Positions 8,338-17,908 of a DNA stretch of 64,000 bases are shown here, piece by piece; position 1 is the stretch's first letter, and each line of letters starts with the position of its first letter. Source of the DNA: Bosea sp. Tri-49. GTDB taxonomy: Bacteria > Pseudomonadota > Alphaproteobacteria > Rhizobiales > Beijerinckiaceae. The notes under the pieces are model-generated. The model saw nothing but the letters and a program-made list of their open reading frames with translations. It was not told the DNA's origin and did not search any database. Made by a program: the position numbers and the translations under genes. The DNA lies in the NCBI RefSeq assembly GCF_003952665.1, contig NZ_CP017946.1, positions 806,001-870,000 of the forward strand. Reading direction: 5' to 3'.

Positions 8338-9744
8338 TCAGGTCAGACGCAGCAGCAATGTCGCGATGCCGAGGAAGGAGAAGAAGCCGACCACATCGGT
8401 GATGGTGGTGACGAAGGTGCCGGACGCGATCGCCGGATCGATGCCGGCCTTGTCGAGCGCCAGCGGCACGGCGACGCCGGCAAGCGCCGCGATGATCAGG
8501 GTCGCGACCATGGCGAGACCGATGACCACGCCGAGCATGGGATTGCCGAACCAGAAACCGGCGACCAGCGCGGTGATGAGCGCGAAGGCGACACCGTTGA
8601 GCACGCCGACGATCATCTCGCGGCGGAAGAAGCGGCCCATGTTCCAGCCGCCGAGCTCGCCGGTGCCGAGTGCGCGGACCGCCACGGTCATCGTCTGGGT
8701 CGCCGCATTGCCGCCCTGGCTGGCGACGATCGGCGCCAGCACGGCGAGGGCGACGAGCTTGCCGAGCTGCTCCTCGAACATTGCCATGACGGAGGCGCTG
8801 ACGAAGGCCGCAATCAGGCTGATGAAGCGCCAGCGAAAACGGCCAAGCGCGACCTGGCGCACCGAGTCGGAAATCTCTTCTTCCGCATCGACGCCGGCGA
8901 GCTGCTTGACGTCGTCGTCGCCGGCTTCCTCAATCACGTCGACGATGTCGTCGATAGTCATGACGCCGACCAGCCGGCCGGCTGCATCGATCACGGGGGC
9001 GGCGACGAGGTTGTAGCGCTGGAACATGCGCGCCACGTCCTCGACGTCGTCGGTCGCCTGCACGACGCGGCGATCGTCCTCGACCAAGTCGGCGACGCTG
9101 ACCGGACGCTGGGTGCGCAGCAATTGGTCGAGCCTGACGGTGCCGACGAAATGGTGGCTGGGGTCGGCGACGAAGATCTCGAAGAAGCGCTCGGGCAGGT
9201 CTTGCGTCTCGCGCAGGAAGTCGATGGTGTGGCCGACCGTCCAGAACGGCGGGACCGCGATCACCTCGGGCTGCATGCGCCGGCCGGCCGAGCCTTCGGG
9301 ATAATCGAGGCCCTGCTGCAGCACGGTGCGTTCGGCCGGCGTCAGCTTGTCGAGAATCTCGCGCTTGTCGGCCTCGTCGAGGTCCTCGAGAATGTAGACC
9401 GCGTCGTCGGTGTCGAGATCGCGCACGCCCTCGGCGACCGTTTCCGGAGAAAGCTCCTCGAGAATCTCCTCGCGGACGGCGTCGTCGACCTCGGTCAGCG
9501 CGGTGAAGTCGAAATCGCCGCCGAGCAGCGAAATCAGCTTCGGCCGCTCCTCGGCGTCGAGCGCCTCGATCAGGTCGCCGAGATCGGCTTCGTGCAGCTC
9601 GGCGACGAGCTCGCGCAAGGTGGTGACGTCGGAGAGCAGGACGGCCTGCGAGACCTGCTCGACGAATCCGGCATCGATTGCGCCGTCCTCGTCACGGACC
9701 TGGCGCTCCAGCGTCTCGTCTGGAGCGTGCTCGGCTTCCACCAT
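8338..9744 (-). CDS. mgtE: Magnesium transporter MgtE
   Basis: Mg2+-gated Mg2+ channel of 468 residues. Order of domains: acidic N-terminal superhelical MgtE_N domain (about 30-140), tandem CBS domains (about 145-270), a connecting helix, then five membrane segments from about 320. The pore signature is visible in A-S-Q-G-G-N-A-A-T-Q-T, and the last membrane helix carries T-T-I-T-D-V-V-G-F-F. Start is ATG preceded by GGAGCGACCC. The gene is monocistronic, between the GH25 lipoprotein gene and tRNA-Leu. Many MgtE genes are riboswitch-controlled elsewhere; I see no such leader here. Confidence 0.95.
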   Translation of the reverse strand: MVEAEHAPDETLERQVRDEDGAIDAGFVEQVSQAVLLSDVTTLRELVAELHEADLGDLIEALDAEERPKLISLLGGDFDFTALTEVDDAVREEILEELSPETVAEGVRDLDTDDAVYILEDLDEADKREILDKLTPAERTVLQQGLDYPEGSAGRRMQPEVIAVPPFWTVGHTIDFLRETQDLPERFFEIFVADPSHHFVGTVRLDQLLRTQRPVSVADLVEDDRRVVQATDDVEDVARMFQRYNLVAAPVIDAAGRLVGVMTIDDIVDVIEEAGDDDVKQLAGVDAEEEISDSVRQVALGRFRWRFISLIAAFVSASVMAMFEEQLGKLVALAVLAPIVASQGGNAATQTMTVAVRALGTGELGGWNMGRFFRREMIVGVLNGVAFALITALVAGFWFGNPMLGVVIGLAMVATLIIAALAGVAVPLALDKAGIDPAIASGTFVTTITDVVGFFSFLGIATLLLRLT

Positions 9745-9872
9745 GGGTCGCTCCGCGATTCGAGGGAGGGGATTCGGGGCAGGAGAGTCGCGCCGGAACG
9801 CGCCAGCGCCCTTGTGTCAGCGCCGCCACGACAAGGCAACGCACCGAAAGCGGATTCGATGCATCCGAAACG

Positions 9873-9902
9873 AAAAACGGCGATCCTCGCGGATCGCCGT
9901 TT
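9873..9902 (-). terminator. Rho-independent terminator of tRNA-Leu
   Basis: A 12-bp stem (AAACGGCGATCC paired with GGATCGCCGTTT, 4-nt loop 9887-9890), read on the minus strand, is followed by a T-run from 9877 down to 9873. It lies about 20 nt past the 3' end of the tRNA. Confidence 0.85.
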
Positions 9903-9922
9903 CCTGGGCCTTAGCCCTAAAC

Positions 9923-10007
9923 TGGTGCGGTCAAGAGGACTCGAACCTCCACGGGTCTCCCCGCTACCACCTCAAGGTAGTGCGTCTACCAATTCCGCCA
10001 TGACCGC
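9923..10007 (-). tRNA. tRNA-Leu (anticodon GAG)
   Basis: An 85-nt tRNA including encoded CCA. The acceptor stem is GCGGTCA paired with TGACCGC. The anticodon stem is CTACC/GGTAG with loop TTGAGGT, giving anticodon GAG (reads CUC/CUU). A class II variable arm CGGGGAGACCCG and T-arm GGAGGTTCGAGTCCTC are present, as expected for leucine. It is a single tRNA gene with its own terminator. Confidence 0.95.
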
Positions 10008-10129
10008 AGCGGCTCTTGGAGGGCGCCGCGCTGTGGCGGTGAACTCCGGAGCGGCGCGGGTCTAGCAAATCGAGTTCCCGGCTACAAGAGCTGCGATCAG
10101 GAAAAACGTAACAGCTGTGGGAAGAAGGC

Positions 10130-10399
10130 TCAGGCGGCGTCGGCGACGGTTTCGAGCGAGTAGACGGTCGGCCGCTTCAGCATCTCGGTGATTTCGACCG
10201 AGATTCGCGTTCCGGCGACGACGACATGGCCCTTGGCGAAGGGGTGGTTGTTAGCGAGAATCTGGACCTCGTCGTTCTCGGTCGCGTTGAGCTCGATGAT
10301 CGCGCCGCGGCCCATGCGCAGCAATTTGTAGATCGGCATCTGCGCCGAGCCGAGCACCACCGTCAGCTCTACCGCGACGTGATCGAGATCAGCCTTCAA
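10130..10399 (-). CDS. FliN-like protein (SpoA domain), orphan
   Basis: An 89-residue protein made almost entirely of one SpoA (surface presentation of antigens / FliN-FliM C-terminal) domain: V-A-V-E-L-T-V-V-L-G, L-L-R-M-G-R-G-A-I-I-E-L, and A-K-G-H-V-V-V segments are typical. In flagella this domain forms the rotor C-ring switch; no other flagellar gene is in the window. I place the start at TTG 10399 because GGAGG sits 6 nt upstream (10406-10410) and this gives the usual FliN-like N-terminus M-K-A-D-L; the longer frame from ATG 10507 would include the ribosome binding site and a non-conserved 36 residues. Transcribed divergently from lipB. Confidence 0.8.
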   Translation of the reverse strand: MKADLDHVAVELTVVLGSAQMPIYKLLRMGRGAIIELNATENDEVQILANNHPFAKGHVVVAGTRISVEITEMLKRPTVYSLETVADAA

Positions 10400-10534
10400 A
10401 ACCCGCCTCCGCAGACCTACTTCAAAATGATTCCACGAACTTGCCAGAGACGCGGAAACCGGCGCATGAGCAGCGGCGAAGTGATCGGACGCCGCACCGG
10501 TTGCCAAGAGTTGAACAAACTAGGTTAAGCCATA

Positions 10535-11239
10535 GTGAAGACGCGCGAGGCACTGTCGGTCTCGTTCCTGCCGGAGGCAGGTTCCGAGCCGGTCGAATGG
10601 ATGATCGCCGACGAGCCAGTCGGCTACGAGGCCGCCGTCGCCGAGATGGAAGCGCGTGCCGCGCTGATCGCCGACGGCATGGCGCGCGAGCGCGTCTGGC
10701 TGGTTGAACATCCCGCACTCTATACCGCCGGCACCTCGGCGAAGGACGAGGACCTGCTGACGCCGGAGCGCTTCCCCGTGCATCGGACCGGGCGGGGCGG
10801 GCAGTTCACCTATCACGGCCCCGGCCAGCGCGTCGCCTATGTCATGCTCGATTTGAAGCGACGCGAGCCGGACCTGCGCCGCTTTGTCTCGGCACTGGAA
10901 GCCTGGCTGATCGGCACGCTCGGCGCCTTCAACATCCGCGGCGAGCGGCGCGAGGAGCGCGTCGGCGTCTGGGTGCGCCGGCCTGAGAAAGGGACAGATG
11001 CCGAGGACAAGATCGCCGCGCTCGGCATCCGCGTCCGGCGCTGGGTCTCGTTCCACGGAATTTCGCTCAATGTCGAGCCGGAGCTGGCGCATTTCGACGG
11101 TATCGTGCCCTGCGGCGTCTCCGACCAGGGCGTGACCTCTTTGGTCGACCTCGGCCTGCCGGTGACGATGCCCGAGGTCGACAGCGTGCTGCGGACTGAG
11201 TTCGAGCAGATTTTCGGCCCGACGGTCGCCGCTTCCTGA
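10535..11239 (+). CDS. lipB: Octanoyltransferase LipB
   Basis: Transfers octanoyl from octanoyl-ACP to lipoyl domains of 2-oxoacid dehydrogenases, the first step of lipoate synthesis. Visible motifs: [15 protein letters not shown] (substrate pocket), the catalytic lysine in [16 protein letters not shown], and the catalytic cysteine in V-P-C-G-V-S-D-Q-G. Length 234 is normal. Start codon is GTG. Confidence 0.96.
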   Translation: MKTREALSVSFLPEAGSEPVEWMIADEPVGYEAAVAEMEARAALIADGMARERVWLVEHPALYTAGTSAKDEDLLTPERFPVHRTGRGGQFTYHGPGQRVAYVMLDLKRREPDLRRFVSALEAWLIGTLGAFNIRGERREERVGVWVRRPEKGTDAEDKIAALGIRVRRWVSFHGISLNVEPELAHFDGIVPCGVSDQGVTSLVDLGLPVTMPEVDSVLRTEFEQIFGPTVAAS

Positions 11240-11300
11240 CGTTTACCTTCCATTGATCATCCGGCGGGATGCTCGCCCCGTGACATCAACTACGGGGACG

Positions 11301-11504
11301 ATGATGACGAGGTTCATCTTTGCGGGCTGTCTGGCAGTCCTGCTTTCAGCCTGCTCGACCACAGAAGAGCGCATCGCGGGCGCTGCCGCTGGCGCGGGAA
11401 CAGGCGCGATCATCGGCGGGCCGATCGGCGCCGTCGCGGGCGGGGCCGTCGGCGCATTCGCCGCTCCGACCGTGACCGGCTCGGTCAAGCGCATGCGCGA
11501 ATAG
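11301..11504 (+). CDS. Small glycine-zipper lipoprotein
   Basis: A predicted 67-residue outer-membrane-type lipoprotein. The signal peptide ends in lipobox L-S-A-C-S. The mature part is dominated by a glycine zipper (G-x3-G repeats, [15 protein letters not shown]), as in small 17 kDa-antigen/YMGG-like proteins. GGGG at 11294 precedes the double ATG (11301 and 11304), either of which may be used. Function unknown, probably envelope structure. Confidence 0.8.
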   Translation: MMTRFIFAGCLAVLLSACSTTEERIAGAAAGAGTGAIIGGPIGAVAGGAVGAFAAPTVTGSVKRMRE

Positions 11505-11608
11505 CGTTTCGGCAGAATCACGCACGGCGCATCTGCGCGCCGTCGCCTGTTTGCCTTTTGCGCATGGCGCGCCATAACCGAGCGAAGGCTATCGCAAGGG
11601 AGTGCGCC

Positions 11609-13216
<1,608 letters not shown>

Positions 13217-13223
13217 TCAAATG

Positions 13224-13331
13224 CGTCATGCTCGGGCTTGACCTGGGCATCTCAGGCAGGATGAGGCGCTGATCTGCGCCTCACTGTCATGAGGTTCTCG
13301 GGTCTGCGCTGCGCTTCGCCCGAAAATGACG
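13224..13331. repeat. Intergenic repeat element (GTCATGCTCGGGCTTGAC type)
   Basis: A roughly 108-bp element between the convergent mccB and tctC-like genes. It begins CGTCATGCTCGGGCTTGAC and ends with GGGTCTGCGCTGCGCTTCG and AAAATGACG, so the outermost CGTCAT and ATGACG form an inverted pair. Elements with these ends are, from memory, dispersed in Bosea and related genomes. No open frame or terminator of quality is present. Confidence 0.6.
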
Positions 13332-13340
13332 GCTAGGCCG

Positions 13341-14306
13341 TCAGTTCTTCGTCAGCCCGAGTTCCTTCAATACGCCATTGCCGCGCTCGGTGAAGGCCTT
13401 CACATAGGTGGCGAACTCTTCCGGCTTGTCCCAGACCGGGGTGATGCCGCGATCGGCCATGCCCTTGCGGACATCCTCGCGCTGCATGGTGCGCTGAGCG
13501 GCGTCGAACAGGATCTTGCGGCGGTCGGCCGGAACGCCCTTGGGCGCGGCGAGTGCGAACCAGTTCTGATAGGTCCAGTCGAGCCCAGCCTCCTTGGCGC
13601 TCGGCACGTCCGGGAAGTTCGGGTGGCGCTCCTCTGTCATCAGCAGGATGGTGCGCACCCGCCCGGCCTCGAGCATCGCCTTGGCCTCGATCGGCGAGCC
13701 GGTGAAGACCTGGAGGCCGCCGGCGACGAGATCCTGCAGGGCAGGGGCGCCGCCATTGCTCGGCACCCAGCGCACCGCGTCGGGGGCGATGCCGGCCGCT
13801 TTCAGGATACCGCCCGAGGCGATGTGCCAGGAGCCGCCGACGCCGGTGCCGGACGCCATGATCGAGCCCTTCGGGCTGTCCTTCACCGCCTTGAGATAAT
13901 CGGCCGCGGTCTTCCACGGGCTGTCGGCCTTGATGGTGATGCCGGCCGGGATCAGCGACACCCGCGAGAACATGTCGATCGAGTCAGGCGTGAGCTCGCC
14001 GAGACCGAGCGACTTGAAGAACGAGATCTCCGGGCTGGCGCCGCCAAGGGTGTAGCCGTCCGGCGCCGCATTCGCGATTGCCGAGTGGCCGGTGATACCG
14101 CCGCCGCCGGTGCGGTTGACGACGTTGACCGGCTGCTTCAGCTCGGCCTCGAGCCCGTTGGCGAAGATGCGCATCACCGAATCCATGCCGCCGCCGGCCG
14201 CCCAGGGCACGATCAGTTGCACCGGACGGTCCGGGAAGGCGAAGGCCGGCGCTGCGCCGATGGCGAGCGCGCCCAAGGCCAAAGCGAGTTTACGGAACCC
14301 CTTCAT
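13341..14306 (-). CDS. Tripartite tricarboxylate transporter substrate-binding protein (TctC/Bug family)
   Basis: Periplasmic solute-binding protein, about 321 residues. Signal peptide: K-G-F-R-K-L then a hydrophobic run ending A-P-A-F-A. The family opening F-P-D-R-P-V-Q-L-I-V-P-W-A-A-G-G-G-M-D and the G-G-G-G-I-T-G loop that contacts the carboxylate ligand are clear. Start ATG 14306 has GGAGG 6 nt upstream (a further ATG lies at 14309). No TctA/TctB membrane genes are present, so it is an orphan Bug protein as is common in this family. Ligand unknown. Confidence 0.9.
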   Translation of the reverse strand: MKGFRKLALALGALAIGAAPAFAFPDRPVQLIVPWAAGGGMDSVMRIFANGLEAELKQPVNVVNRTGGGGITGHSAIANAAPDGYTLGGASPEISFFKSLGLGELTPDSIDMFSRVSLIPAGITIKADSPWKTAADYLKAVKDSPKGSIMASGTGVGGSWHIASGGILKAAGIAPDAVRWVPSNGGAPALQDLVAGGLQVFTGSPIEAKAMLEAGRVRTILLMTEERHPNFPDVPSAKEAGLDWTYQNWFALAAPKGVPADRRKILFDAAQRTMQREDVRKGMADRGITPVWDKPEEFATYVKAFTERGNGVLKELGLTKN

Positions 14307-14519
14307 CATAATCCTCCCATGCTTGTCACTTGTTCTTGCATGCAAGGAGTAGAGCGCTCTCGTCGAAGCGACAAGGGTGTATGCGGAATTTTGTATGCAG
14401 GATATTGCTGCGTTTCCGTGCATGGCGGCGATCGTCATGCCGCAGTGGTGGAGCCGCCTTCGCCGGCCTTTCCCCAGTAAGAGCGGCGGGTTGCGCTGCC
14501 GATGGTGCGGGAGAGAACG

Positions 14520-14945
14520 ATGGTCTCAGTTCGGCGTCTGGTTCCGGCAGAGTGGCCGCAGGCCTTCCCGATCGTCGCGCAGTTGCGGCCGGCACTCGAC
14601 GAGGCCGAATTCCTGCGGCGCGTGCAGCGGCAATCCTTCTCCGGCTACGAGCTTGTTGGCGCCTTTCGCGACGATCAGCTGGTCGGGGTGCTCGGCATGC
14701 GCCCGGTCCATACGCTGGCGCGCGGTGGGCATTTGCATGTCGACGATCTCGTGGTCGATGAGAAGGTTCGCAGCGGCGGCATCGGCAAGGCACTGCTCGC
14801 CTTCGCCGAGGCGGACGCGGGTTCGCGCGGCCTCACCGCCGTCTTCCTCGACGCGCGGCGCCAGGCGATCCCCTTCTACGAGCGCGAGAGCTATGCCTTC
14901 CACACGGCGCCTTCGATGAGAAAGCCGCTGGGCGAGCAAGGCTGA
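14520..14945 (+). CDS. GNAT family N-acetyltransferase
   Basis: A 141-residue acetyltransferase. Core features: L-H-V-D-D-L-V-V-D (strand 4), then motif A V-R-S-G-G-I-G-K-A-L-L (R-x-x-G-x-G/A), then F-L-D-A-R and P-F-Y-E-R. ATG 14520 is preceded by GGGAG; an in-frame ATG at 14502 precedes this site and is less likely. Transcribed divergently from the TctC-like gene. Substrate unknown. Confidence 0.85.
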   Translation: MVSVRRLVPAEWPQAFPIVAQLRPALDEAEFLRRVQRQSFSGYELVGAFRDDQLVGVLGMRPVHTLARGGHLHVDDLVVDEKVRSGGIGKALLAFAEADAGSRGLTAVFLDARRQAIPFYERESYAFHTAPSMRKPLGEQG

Positions 14946-14988
14946 CGTCGTGGGCGCCATGCCTGGCGCATTGTGAAGGGGCCCGCCA

Positions 14989-15249
14989 GTGGATCTCATC
15001 ATCGCCATTGCGACCGTCATCGCCCTGACGCTGGTCAGCGCTGCCATCCTCGCCTGGGCGGTCTATGCCCCGGGCTCGCGCAAGGCTTTCGAACGGGACA
15101 AGCAGAAGTTCGCCGAGGGGCGGGGACGCGATCCGATGAAGCGCGTACTCGGCCCGCATCTGCCCTATGCCAACAATCTCAGGATGTTCGCGCTGATCAC
15201 GCTGCCGCTCTGGCTGGTGTTCGTAGTCTATGCGGCGCGGCGTCTCTGA
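14989..15249 (+). CDS. Small membrane protein, hypothetical
   Basis: An 86-residue protein with two predicted membrane segments (about residues 2-24 and 66-84) around a basic, charged middle (K-A-F-E-R-D-K-Q-K-F-A-E-G). GTG start 43 nt after the acetyltransferase stop, with AAGGGG upstream, so likely the same transcript. No family recognised. Confidence 0.65.
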   Translation: MDLIIAIATVIALTLVSAAILAWAVYAPGSRKAFERDKQKFAEGRGRDPMKRVLGPHLPYANNLRMFALITLPLWLVFVVYAARRL

Positions 15250-15279
15250 CGAGTCAAAGTGGGGCTGAGCTCTTTGACC

Positions 15280-15426
15280 TCACGAGGGCACGCAGGTCTT
15301 CTTGACGTTGTCCCAGACGCCATCCTGGCAGGGGATATCCGCGAAATCCGCAAGCAGGCGCAGTGCGACGGCCGCAAAACAGATGAGAAGAACGACCGCC
15401 ACGCCGATCATCCAGACCTTCATCAT
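15280..15426 (-). CDS. Small single-span membrane protein, 48 residues
   Basis: Reading the minus strand from ATG 15426 (second ATG 15423) gives 48 residues: M-M-K-V-W-M-I-G-V-A-V-V-L-L-I-C-F-A-A-V, one membrane helix, then a short tail with two cysteines (I-P-C-Q-D-G ... K-T-C-V-P-S). GGGAG lies 4-7 nt before the start pair. The tail, one Cys near the membrane and one near the C-terminus around a D-G-V-W-D core, recalls small rhizobial envelope proteins. The hydrophobic pattern and ribosome binding site support a real gene; function unknown. Confidence 0.6.
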   Translation of the reverse strand: MMKVWMIGVAVVLLICFAAVALRLLADFADIPCQDGVWDNVKKTCVPS

Positions 15427-15487
15427 ATGACTCCCGATCTGGCCGTCCACTCGTCATGCAACAGCGCCCCGCTTCGGGCGGGCCGGC

Positions 15488-15940
15488 TCAAAGCGGAACC
15501 GCCGTCGTCTCCTTGGCGGTCTTGTTGACGACCATTGTGTAATAGCGCGTCACGTTGCTGTGCTCGTCGAACAGCAATTCACAGAGCGCCGTCACTTCGT
15601 CCATGTCGGCGACGCGCAACATCAGGATCACGTCGGTCTGGCCGGTGACGCCATAGGCCTGGACGACCGCTGGCTGGCGCGCCGCCAATTCGAGGAATTG
15701 CCGCCGATTCGGCTCGTCATGCCGGGCGAGTTCGACGGCGATGATCACCTTCAGGCCCTTGCCCACTTTGGCCGGATCGAGGATCGCCACGGTGCGCAGG
15801 ACCATGCCAGCCGCCTCCAGGCGCCTGATCCGCCGCAGGCAGCTCGACGGTGCGAGGCCCACTTCCTCGGCGAGCTGCGCGTTGGTGCGCGAGGCGTCCG
15901 CCTGGAGCAGGTTGAGCAGCTTTCTGTCGATGCGATCCAT
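15488..15940 (-). CDS. Lrp/AsnC family transcriptional regulator
   Basis: A 150-residue feast/famine regulator: N-terminal helix-turn-helix (M-D-R-I-D-R-K-L-L ... L-A-P-S-S-C-L-R-R-I-R-R-L) and C-terminal RAM ligand domain (A-Y-G-V-T-G-Q-T-D-V-I-L, D-M-D-E-V). ATG 15940 is chosen because Lrp proteins begin with the M-D-x-I-D-R-K motif; the upstream 20 residues are not family-like. It is divergent from the Gate-domain permease gene, a usual arrangement for a local regulator, so it probably controls that gene in response to an amino acid. Confidence 0.9.
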   Translation of the reverse strand: MDRIDRKLLNLLQADASRTNAQLAEEVGLAPSSCLRRIRRLEAAGMVLRTVAILDPAKVGKGLKVIIAVELARHDEPNRRQFLELAARQPAVVQAYGVTGQTDVILMLRVADMDEVTALCELLFDEHSNVTRYYTMVVNKTAKETTAVPL

Positions 15941-16053
15941 GGCGGCCAGTTCTTCGCTTGCTGTGCAATAAAATTGCACGAAGTCGACGATTTTGACCAC
16001 CGCCGAGCATGCGCCGGCGCTAGTTTCCCGGCATCAATCGAGGACCGCCAACG

Positions 16054-17013
16054 ATGCCGCTGCAAACCCAGTTTTACCGCAAGACCCTGGAGACGCTGGG
16101 CGTCTATCGCGAGTTGGTGGTGATCATGGTTCCGATCGCCGTGGCGACGCAGGCTTTGACCGAGCTCGGCGTGATCAAGGCCGTATCGCCCTGGCTCGCG
16201 CCGGCGATGGGGCTGTTTGGCCTGCCGCCGGAGCTGGCGCTGGCCTGGCTGACGGGATTGCTGGTCGGGATGTGGGGCGCCGTGGTCGTGCTGTTCACGC
16301 TCGTGCCGATGACGGCGCTCAGCACCGCCGACATGACCGTGTTCTCCAGCCTGCTCCTGATGGCGCATGCCATTCCGGTCGAGCAGCGCATCGTCGCCAG
16401 GGCCGGGCCGAGTTTCTGGACGACATCGATCTTGCGCATCGCCGGCGCAATGGCCTTCGCCGCATTCCTGCACCAACTCTTTGCCGCGACAGGCTGGCTG
16501 TCGCAGCCGATCGCCCCGGTCTGGAAGCCCATGGCGGGCGAGGGCGGCTGGATCGGCTTCGCCTATGGCACCGCCAAGACGCTGGTCGTGATGCTCGGGG
16601 TCCTGCTTGCCCTGTCCTGGGCGATGGAACTGCTCAGGGCCGCCGGCATTCTCGACGTGCTCTACAAGGGGCTCGCCCCGCTGTTCCGGCTGGTCGGTCT
16701 GCGCCAGGAGGCGCTGCCCTTCACCACCGTCGGTCTGCTGCTCGGCATTTCCTATGGCAGCGGGCTGATGCTGGCGGAAGTGCGCCGGCAACCGATCGAA
16801 CCGCGCCAGGTCTTCCTCGCCAGCGTCTTCATGGGCTTCGCCCACAGCCTGATCGAGGACACGCTGGTCGTGGTCGCCCTGGGCGCCGACCTGACCACCG
16901 TCCTGTTCGGGCGGCTGCTCTTCGCGATCGCTGCGACGGCGGCTGTCGCCTTCGTGCTTGAGCGGTTCGCGGATACGCCCGTTGTGCCGAGCGACTCGGC
17001 GAGCCAGTCCTAG
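16054..17013 (+). CDS. Nucleoside-recognition (Gate) domain membrane protein
   Basis: A 319-residue inner-membrane protein with about eight hydrophobic segments and two Gate-domain (nucleoside recognition, SpmA/SpmB/YjiH-like) halves. Repeated elements include G-L-L-V-G-M-W-G-A-V-V and G-L-L-L-G-I-S-Y-G-S-G-L-M, and E-D-T-L-V-V-V-A-L-G-A-D near the C-terminus. Members are presumed transporters of unknown substrate. Divergent from the Lrp-type regulator, which suggests an amino-acid-related role. Confidence 0.82.
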   Translation: MPLQTQFYRKTLETLGVYRELVVIMVPIAVATQALTELGVIKAVSPWLAPAMGLFGLPPELALAWLTGLLVGMWGAVVVLFTLVPMTALSTADMTVFSSLLLMAHAIPVEQRIVARAGPSFWTTSILRIAGAMAFAAFLHQLFAATGWLSQPIAPVWKPMAGEGGWIGFAYGTAKTLVVMLGVLLALSWAMELLRAAGILDVLYKGLAPLFRLVGLRQEALPFTTVGLLLGISYGSGLMLAEVRRQPIEPRQVFLASVFMGFAHSLIEDTLVVVALGADLTTVLFGRLLFAIAATAAVAFVLERFADTPVVPSDSASQS

Positions 17014-17064
17014 CGGCATCGGCGTAGGGCGGGTTATCGCCGGCGGGGGAGATGTGAAGAGGGC

Positions 17065-17084
17065 GCGCCGGTGAATACCGGCGC
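17065..17084. terminator. Hairpin at the left edge of the AT-rich island
   Basis: Perfect 8-bp stem GCGCCGGT / ACCGGCGC with 4-nt loop, between the convergent Gate-domain gene and the methylase gene. There is no clear T-run on either strand, so factor-independent termination is uncertain. It marks the switch from high GC to AT-rich DNA. Confidence 0.5.
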
Positions 17085-17089
17085 ATCTG

Positions 17090-17908
17090 TCAATACCCTA
17101 GGCGAATAAGTAGTTCAGACGACTGTGAGCGGTAGGCGGCTCCTCCTCCAATTACGCTATGGCGAGCAACGGCACTAATCGTTCCTCTTCCTTCGTAGAG
17201 ACTCCAGATTGACTTGTGATCTGCATTGCTTATTAAGATCATGGCGCCACGGTCGGCTGCTGCTTGCGCCTCATATGCTAATCTTTCTTGATCTCTCCAG
17301 CTAAAAATATTTTCATTATACTTGATAAAGCCATTATTATTATGCATTACAGTATATGGTGGATCAATATATACAAAATCACCATCCTTTGCTTGAGAAA
17401 GAACTATTTCAAAGTCCCCATGGGTGATCTCAGTGCCTCTAAGCGCTTCGGATACACCTGAAAAATCATCGTAATCAAATAGTATTTTATCTTTTGTTCC
17501 TCTTGGAACATTAAATTCGCCACGAAGATTCACCCGATACAAGCCATTGTAGCAAGTTCGATTCAAATATAGTAGCCATGCGGCTATCGAGGCGTCATCA
17601 GTCGGGCGGCTCGCTCTCGTGCAATAATAGTAATCGTTTGAATGATTTTGCGAGTGCAGTTTCAGCTTATCATGGACGGTTTCATAATTAGATTTTAGTG
17701 CACGGTAGAGCGTCGCTATAAGGGGATTAATGTCCGATATGAGAGCTTGGCTCGGCCTTAAAGCAAAAAATACCGCTCCTCCGCCAACAAAAGGCTCAAT
17801 ATATCTATCAAATTTAACGGGAAACGCAGATGCATGTTTCCTTGCAAGCCAACGCTTGCCGCCCGCCCATTTTAGTGGCGGTGTGAGTGAGGGATATGCA
17901 GAATTCAT
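17090..17908 (-). CDS. DNA adenine methylase, D12 class (Dam-like)
   Basis: N6-adenine DNA methyltransferase, 272 residues. Motif X L-K-W-A-G-G-K (12-18), AdoMet motif I E-P-F-V-G-G-G-A-V-F-F (38-48), target-recognition region (about 85-150), and catalytic motif IV D-P-P-Y (182-185). This order is that of the D12/alpha class including Dam and DpnM; the recognition site cannot be read, though GATC is common in the class. The start overlaps the upstream DGQHR gene by ATGA, so the two are translationally coupled. Codon and base composition are strongly AT-biased compared with all flanking genes, indicating recent acquisition. No cognate restriction enzyme is obvious other than the damaged partner. 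Confidence 0.92.
   Translation of the reverse strand: MNSAYPSLTPPLKWAGGKRWLARKHASAFPVKFDRYIEPFVGGGAVFFALRPSQALISDINPLIATLYRALKSNYETVHDKLKLHSQNHSNDYYYCTRASRPTDDASIAAWLLYLNRTCYNGLYRVNLRGEFNVPRGTKDKILFDYDDFSGVSEALRGTEITHGDFEIVLSQAKDGDFVYIDPPYTVMHNNNGFIKYNENIFSWRDQERLAYEAQAAADRGAMILISNADHKSIWSLYEGRGTISAVARHSVIGGGAAYRSQSSELLIRLGY

Noticed and set aside
8335..10065. Long open frame antisense to mgtE
   Set aside because: Shadow; it even reads through tRNA-Leu.
15254..15457. 67-residue minus-strand ORF overlapping the small membrane gene
   Set aside because: The alternative frame (15280-15426) has a better ribosome binding site and a membrane-protein pattern.
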